Positions 35,601-64,000 of a stretch of DNA of 64,000 nt are shown in pieces. The stretch spans positions 2,402,501 through 2,466,500 of the forward strand of contig JAFEUB010000716.1 in NCBI GenBank assembly GCA_024529925.1, written 5' to 3'. Origin of the DNA: Ophthalmolycus amberensis (Eukaryota; Chordata; Actinopteri; Perciformes; Zoarcidae). The notes under the pieces are model-generated. The model was not told the DNA's origin, searched no databases, and worked only from the letters and a program-made list of their open reading frames with translations. Position numbers and translations under genes: made by a program. Position 1 is the stretch's first letter, and each line of letters begins with the position of its first letter.

Positions 35601-38600
35601 AGGGAAATGATGATGAATCCTTTGATCATTTCTGATAAAAAAAAAGAAAAGAAAAAAGATAAGATCATTTATTTTATCTTAACCTTTCTTGACAATACAA
35701 AATAGCTGCTTTTACTGGGGCAGCCAATCTTTTCTCACTCTCACAGATAAACGTGTTTACACTCACTTTACTTATCAGTTCATTGCATTCGGAGACTTTG
35801 ATTTAAAAGCAGAAGTAAATGTTTGAATTTAGTCCGAATAAACCCATTACACAGTATCTGTTGACTTCACCATGTGCACTTTATTACAAATCCATTGTAT
35901 ATAATCTTGTCAACTCATGACTAATGCATTGTTTAAGATTGCTGCTTGAACAACTGAAACCACAGTGCTGTGTAATCCTGGAGAGTATACCTTTAAAGGA
36001 ATCTGAAAGCACTGGCCCCATTAACACCCACAGGGCCACGTTAACCGGCTCTGTTCCCCTCAGTTGCACAAGCATCTTCACATTCGATAGTAAAGGTCAT
36101 TGTGAAGAGGAATTCCTCACTCCCAGCATCGCGAAGACACATCTTTTTGTGTCACGGTGATCTCACAGCTGTTGCTCGGTCCTCTCTACCTGTAAAATAC
36201 TGACAGCCGTCCACTGCTTTTACCCGAAGACCCTTAATTAAGTCAGCAGTGAGACAGCTAACCTTTACAAGCTTGGTTCCTCTGCACCTGTTTCTCAATA
36301 TTAAATATGTAGTGTTGTGTAGGGTACAGCTCTGGAAGCACACATCTTCTCGCTAAAATAGTAGGATCAAAGACTTTCTTCACGCAGATGGATGTCTTTT
36401 TGTCCAACCTGCTGTTGCAAAACTCCTTCTTTTGTCCAATCATGGGTGACATTGTGCAACCTTTTTTGGCTTTGTTGTCTTTCTCGCCTCATAATAATGA
36501 AGTGCAGTCAGTCAGATGAGAGCCATCTATTGTTCCTGGATTCATGAGCAGTCATCTGTCTTCATGTCTGACACGCGGAAACCGCAGCCGTGGAATTTAA
36601 CAGACCGCAGAACTGGAGGTCACGGCTGTATTGCAACACCTCACCTTTCATCTTATAAATTCCATGTCCAGTGTTGCTCACTGAAAGAATCATTAACACG
36701 ACCTTGCTGTGTCTTCAGCATTGATACGAGGCTCTGACCAAACTGAATATTAACTGTTGTTAGGACCCTGAGGGAAATATGAGGTGCAAAGTGCAAGGGA
36801 CTACTGTTGTGCCAGCTCAGCATTATAAAGTAGGATTTCAATACACGTCACACCGGTGATAAAGTCTCGTAAAACAGAAGGTTTTAAAGAAGTGCAGAAT
36901 TAAAGAGGGATGAGGGGATGATAACCATGAAAACAATATTGCATGTGTCTGTGTGTGAATGGATGGTTATAAGGTTAATTACATCATTTTATTTTAACAT
37001 GATTGACCTGATGCAAAGCCCCACTTTGTGTCTTTAACATATTATTTATCAGCACATCTGAGTCAGAACCAAGCATCTGTTTTTCTGAAAGATCTCCCAA
37101 CAATGCTAAAGCCATGCTAGCAGCTCTGTAAGGCTGTACTTTGAGCTAAATGCTAACACCACTATGCTAATATGCGCACAATGACAACGCTATCATGCTG
37201 ATCTTAGGCAGGTATAATGTTAACCATGTTTGCCACCTTAGTTTAACGTGTTAGCATAACATCTGGTAATGTCAGACTGAAAACCTAACGCCAGCTCGCA
37301 TAACTAAAAGCCAAGGAGGTTGAGATTAGTAACACTCACGGTGTCATGTTATATTTCCATCTTTAAAGACTGTTCTGCTTATCTGGCTAAAGGAATGTAA
37401 AAAAGAAATATGTCAGTTGTTTGAAATTTAAAGTTTTTTTTGAATCTCTTTTTCCAAGTTGCGACATTGTTTAGAATATAGGAGCGATGACATGCTCATT
37501 TTGTAGAACACAAGGCATTTATAAAAGTTTTTGTTTTGTTTAAAATCTTTCTTTAAATGCATCAGACAAGACATTTTATGATCCATATGAACAAAAAGAT
37601 TCTGGAAATACCTTCAACATAACCGCTAGTGTCGTTGCAAAATATTCAGATTTCTTTAAAAGATTTTCATGAACTTGCCTCTCTGAAGAACTATATTTTG
37701 CTCTGACTTGAATGTAATGATCATATATGAAAGGCACAAACTAGGCTCTCATAAGTGAGTTACTTGCAGATCTAAATATCTCATGCAATCTGAACATGAT
37801 GTGTAATAAATCTAAGTGTTACATTTTATAGCATTTGAAATTTTTCATGAGATTCTGCTTTTTTCTACATTTGCATATGTGAAGCCCCTCAAGTAAAGAA
37901 ACCCCTAAAACAAACAACACTGAACATGGCTTTTAAGAATAAGTCTTTATGTATTTCTCTATGTGAAACAAATGGCTATTATACTACACAAATAGAAGCG
38001 GATACTGTAAGAGACAGAGACCATCTCTGAGAAATAAGTACAGAACATGAAAATACACATACCGGTATTATAGAACTGTAAATTATTGCTTGTTTTGCTA
38101 CTTTGTTTTCTGGATTCCTACAATACAAGACACAATATTCATATTTCAACAGAAACGGTACAACAGTGACAAACGGTATCATTGACCTTTTTAGTAGACG
38201 TTCCCCAGAAATAAAAGAAACATTCAAACAGAATCCATGTTGCGCACAACACAATGACAGTTGGTTTTTGATCGAGCATCTTCAGGACTTATTGTTACAT
38301 ATTTTTGTATTTTTTTTCCCATTACAACATTGCCAAGAGAAGCTGTAACAAACTGCACACTGGGACTGGCCTCAGCAAAAAAACACAAAAAAACACCACT
38401 TGGCATATGTACATAAATATACATTTTCATTTCAACTGCGACCCAGTTTTAAACACCATGACCACAGAGAGTAAAAAAAATCTTCACGAGTGTCTTTCTG
38501 CTGCTCCGCTGCTTCCTCTTTATCATAACGCACCTCAGTAGATCCATCAATCCTCTATCTGCTTAGATAACTGCGACAGCTTTACTGTAGTGCCAATAAA

Positions 38601-40390
38601 ACTGCACTCAGCCAACATTAAAAAAAACAAAAAAAAAAAAAACGTTTAACTTTCTCAGCAGATAAGATGAATGTTTCTTGCAGACGAACACGAAAAATAA
38701 AGACATTGATTTTACTCATCCTGCGTCATTTAAAACCTACAACTGTACTGCAGGTCTACACCTTTACAGTGGTACACTTCCATAGACCCAAAAAGGCCTG
38801 AAGTTCTCAAAGGGTCACACCAGCAAAAAGGAAGTGGAGCGTTTCACTCACTGCAATATGCTGGTGAAAAGGCTAACCAGGTGTTCAGCTTGAGATAAAA
38901 GAAAAGAAAACACAATAAAGAAACAGAAGAAATGCAATGTGCTTCCTACTTTGTCTCAAGAAGGACTATTTGATGTGAAGGAAACAAACAAAACACAATA
39001 AAGTGCTCACATGCAGAAGGTCTTTTGCTTACCAATATTGTTACACAGCAAAAAAGTAGTTTTAGATTTCATGCTGCCAATGACAAACAAGGTTTGGACT
39101 CACCACTCGCAGCCAAAAGCCCTGTGAGGAACATTTGTTCATGTTGCTTCTAAAGCGCTGAAATATTTCACCAAATAAACGAGGTGAAACACTGATATGA
39201 TACGGGACTGTAAGGAGAATTATCCAAAAAAAAAGGAAAAATATTTAAGGTTTATGATTTGTTCAACTTTCCACTGAACTAGAAACTGCAAAAAAGTATA
39301 TCTGCTAATATAAAATAAAAAACAATGCAATAAGTTGTGTTGGGAAAATATGATTTCTTTCTGCTCACTTTACCAATATACATCGGCTGAGTAAGACAAA
39401 TCGTTTGTCATGACAAGATGGGGTGAGTGAATGCTTTGGTTGATATCTCATGAGGCTACCTAATTTTCCATTTTCTCAGCAAAATGCTGTCAGATAAACT
39501 ACAAAATCTAAAAGGACTACTTCCACAGACTGCTCAGCTATTTACAGCGAGAAACAGCGCAGTATTCTGGAGCGCAGCAGGAGGCAGGTCGAGAGCATCC
39601 GCAACTTCTCGGAGATATCAAAAGATACTCAGTGCAAAACAAGCAGTAGTAGGTTTCAGAAGAAAGCCTGACACATAGAAAGTGAGTTTGATCAAACATT
39701 AGAGATGTCAATAACAACAAACGGAATCAGAAAAAAGAAAAAGAAAATCCACATCCCAAACCCCTTGAAGAAAACGAAGGGGATGAACTGTCTCTGATTC
39801 ATCAGATCTCAACAACGGCGACAAAAGCGAATTTGCCACCAAGTTGAAGACTGAACTGTCAATCTTACGAAAAAACTCATTCAGCTTCCCCCCCCCCCCC
39901 CCCCCCGCTCTAAGACGTCACTTTAAACTCTGCGCGGGGATATGCACTTGCGTCAAAAGCGTCACACTGTTTCCCTGTCATCACGAACAACAATCAAAAG
40001 AACACCTCAGCTCATCATCTACAGAAGTATTTAAGCATGCAAAAAGTGTGGGGGTATCAAATACATTGTAAGAATACACATCTAGTAGTTTAGCAAAAAA
40101 CAACACCTCTCCAAATAAAAAAAAGACAAAAAGACAAAAAACAAGCAGAAAACAAAAAGTCAAACAGTCACCACAACTTTGTTAGTCACATATGACGCTT
40201 CGTGCTGTGTGTGATGTTAAATAGGTTCCTTTTTCTTGATATATTTTGTTAGTATTTGTGTTTCTGTACGTATTTTTTTGTAACACAGTATATACATGCA
40301 GACAAGAGCAGGAACATCACACACTCAATCTTGATACAAGCTGAAGCGACAAACCAGCAGGTATGACAATGGATGAAAAAGATACATAAA
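35601..40390. other. Intergenic DNA downstream of RCAN3
   Basis: No coding exon supported on either strand. AT-rich, with many A-rich runs between 38.3 and 40.2 kb and a poly-C tract near 39890-39906. Part of the right-hand side may be RCAN3 3' UTR. Confidence 0.4.
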
Positions 40391-40406
40391 TATGCATATA
40401 TATATA

Positions 40407-40446
<40 letters not shown>

Positions 40447-40596
40447 TATATATATATATATATATATTAATATATATATATATATTAATATATATATATA
40501 TATATATATATTAATATATATATATATATTAATATATATATATATATATATATATTAATATATATATATATATTAATATATATATATATATATATA

Positions 40597-40634
<38 letters not shown>

Positions 40635-40714
40635 TATATATATATATATATATTAATATATATATATATATTAATATATATTAATATATATATATTTATA
40701 TATATAAATATATA

Positions 40715-40786
<72 letters not shown>

Positions 40787-40848
40787 CATATATTTATTAA
40801 TATATATATATATATATTAATATATATATATATTAATATATATATATG
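40391..40848. repeat. AT-rich array with regularly spaced TTAA
   Basis: About 450 bases of (TA)n broken repeatedly by TTAA, with spacers of roughly 16-36 bases. It lies just beyond a minus-strand poly(A) hexamer (TTTATT on plus, near 40867), so it probably begins where the RCAN3 transcript ends. Confidence 0.9.
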
Positions 40849-41389
40849 TGTAATCTGAAAACACAATTTATTGTAAAAAAAGAAGAAGAAATATAAATGT
40901 CTTTGTTTAACCAAAGATTATTGTACACACGACTGTGAGACGAAGGGAGAGGTACAAGCTAACAAGCTAACTAACTAGCAAGCTACTGAGCAGGACTAGC
41001 AATGAGAGCTGAGTGTGTGTGATACGTGACAGGTGCCTGCGTTGGGACAGGTAATTCCACCCCTTTTTTGCTGAAAACCAGGGGGGTTGGTGGGGTGGAG
41101 GCAAGCGTGCCCGCCGCTCCCCACGCGGTCCGCAGAATGTGATGAGTGTGTGTGTGATTCTCATCCATCCCCTTCAAGCCACCTCATTCCATCGCCACGC
41201 TCCCCACAAACGCCGTCTTCGAGCAATGTTTGTTGGTTTTGTTTTTCGCTTGTAGTTGAACTGAAATGAGGGGCATCGACGCTCTCTGTGAGTGCAGAGA
41301 CGAGCGAGAGAGAGAGAGGGCAGGTGTGTTGCGGGTTTAAGGGGCGGTCGGAGGCCCGCGCCGGTGTCGGGGCGGTGGTTGAGGCCTCT

Positions 41390-63504
<22,115 letters not shown>

Positions 63505-64000
63505 TGCCTTTCGCGGTTAGTGGGGATCGAGGGGGTAAAAAAACCGGAACGGAGTAAAAGTCTTTCCCCTCCTCCTCTTCCTCTCCAGCAGCAGGGCGAA
63601 ATCGAAGAGTATTTCGGGTTCTTCCTCCAGAAACTTGAGGTTAAGTCCAGACTGTTCTGTTCGGGTTTTTTAAATCAGCTGAGAGAGTTGCTGCTGGACT
63701 CCTCACTGCACCGACGCGCTGCTGAGAGTGATGCTGCAGCAGCCGCACATACTCACTCACTCACTCTCTCTCTCGCTCTCTCTCTCTCCCTCCCTCTCCT
63801 GCCCTACCCCCTGGCTCCACATTGACGTCATTACCATCCTCACGTTCGTCGTGTTTTACGCCACTACGGCGCTCGACGATCCGTGCAGGGGGCACTGCAG
63901 AATTCACGGTCCGGTTTATTCCGCTTTTTCTTGTATTTTTTCGTGTGTCGTTAGGTTCACCGAGCTGCTGGAGAAAGAAATGTGTCACAACCGGTTTGAG
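63505..64000 (-). promoter_or_regulatory. RCAN3 5' UTR and promoter region
   Basis: Directly upstream of the RCAN3 short-isoform ATG. It contains a pyrimidine-rich tract (CT)n at about 63751-63800 and higher GC content than the intron. No start site can be fixed from sequence. Confidence 0.4.

Overview
The window is vertebrate nuclear DNA, most likely from a teleost fish. Genes are split into many short exons with GT-AG introns. Intergenic and intronic DNA is AT-rich with long CA/TG, AT and poly-C tracts, and several dispersed repeats recur that I recognise as common in teleosts. Most long open frames are chance. The real genes were found by joining short exons at splice sites and checking reading phase by hand. 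Family names come from memory of the protein families; no database search was run.

Layout. (1) 3.7-6.1 kb, minus: the first four coding exons of FANCM (DEAH translocase). (2) 6.45-8.5 kb, plus: IQCC, head-to-head with FANCM across about 375 bp. (3) 9.7-14.2 kb, plus: DCDC2B with two doublecortin domains, 13 exons. (4) 15.2-16.7 kb, minus: TMEM234, complete in five exons, tail-to-tail with DCDC2B and sharing a back-to-back poly(A) signal. (5) 17.9-20.7 kb, minus: a small single-pass membrane protein resembling NCMAP, with a probable non-coding first exon near 28.8 kb. (6) 29.3-34.3 kb: a 4.98 kb DNA transposon with very long inverted repeats and a 6-bp target duplication, carrying a spliced HECT-type E3 ligase-like gene and a second, convergent gene. 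(7) 41.4-63.5 kb, minus: RCAN3, four coding exons giving 195 aa, with a 17 kb first intron that holds a second gene-fragment-bearing transposon (58.5-61.1 kb) and a PIF/Harbinger-like derivative (62.2-63.25 kb).

Gene order supports the names. As I recall, TMEM234-DCDC2B-IQCC are neighbours in human 1p35, and NCMAP-RCAN3 are neighbours in human 1p36. The genes are unrelated in function: DNA crosslink repair (FANCM), microtubule or ciliary biology (DCDC2B, perhaps IQCC), membrane proteins (TMEM234, NCMAP-like) and calcineurin feedback control (RCAN3).

The most unusual object is the 29.3-34.3 kb element. Both of its inverted arms contain the same promoter-proximal region and first exons, so two convergent transcription units begin with near-identical 5' ends. 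It also carries a 21-bp-arm hairpin whose loop has the same orientation at both ends rather than being inverted.
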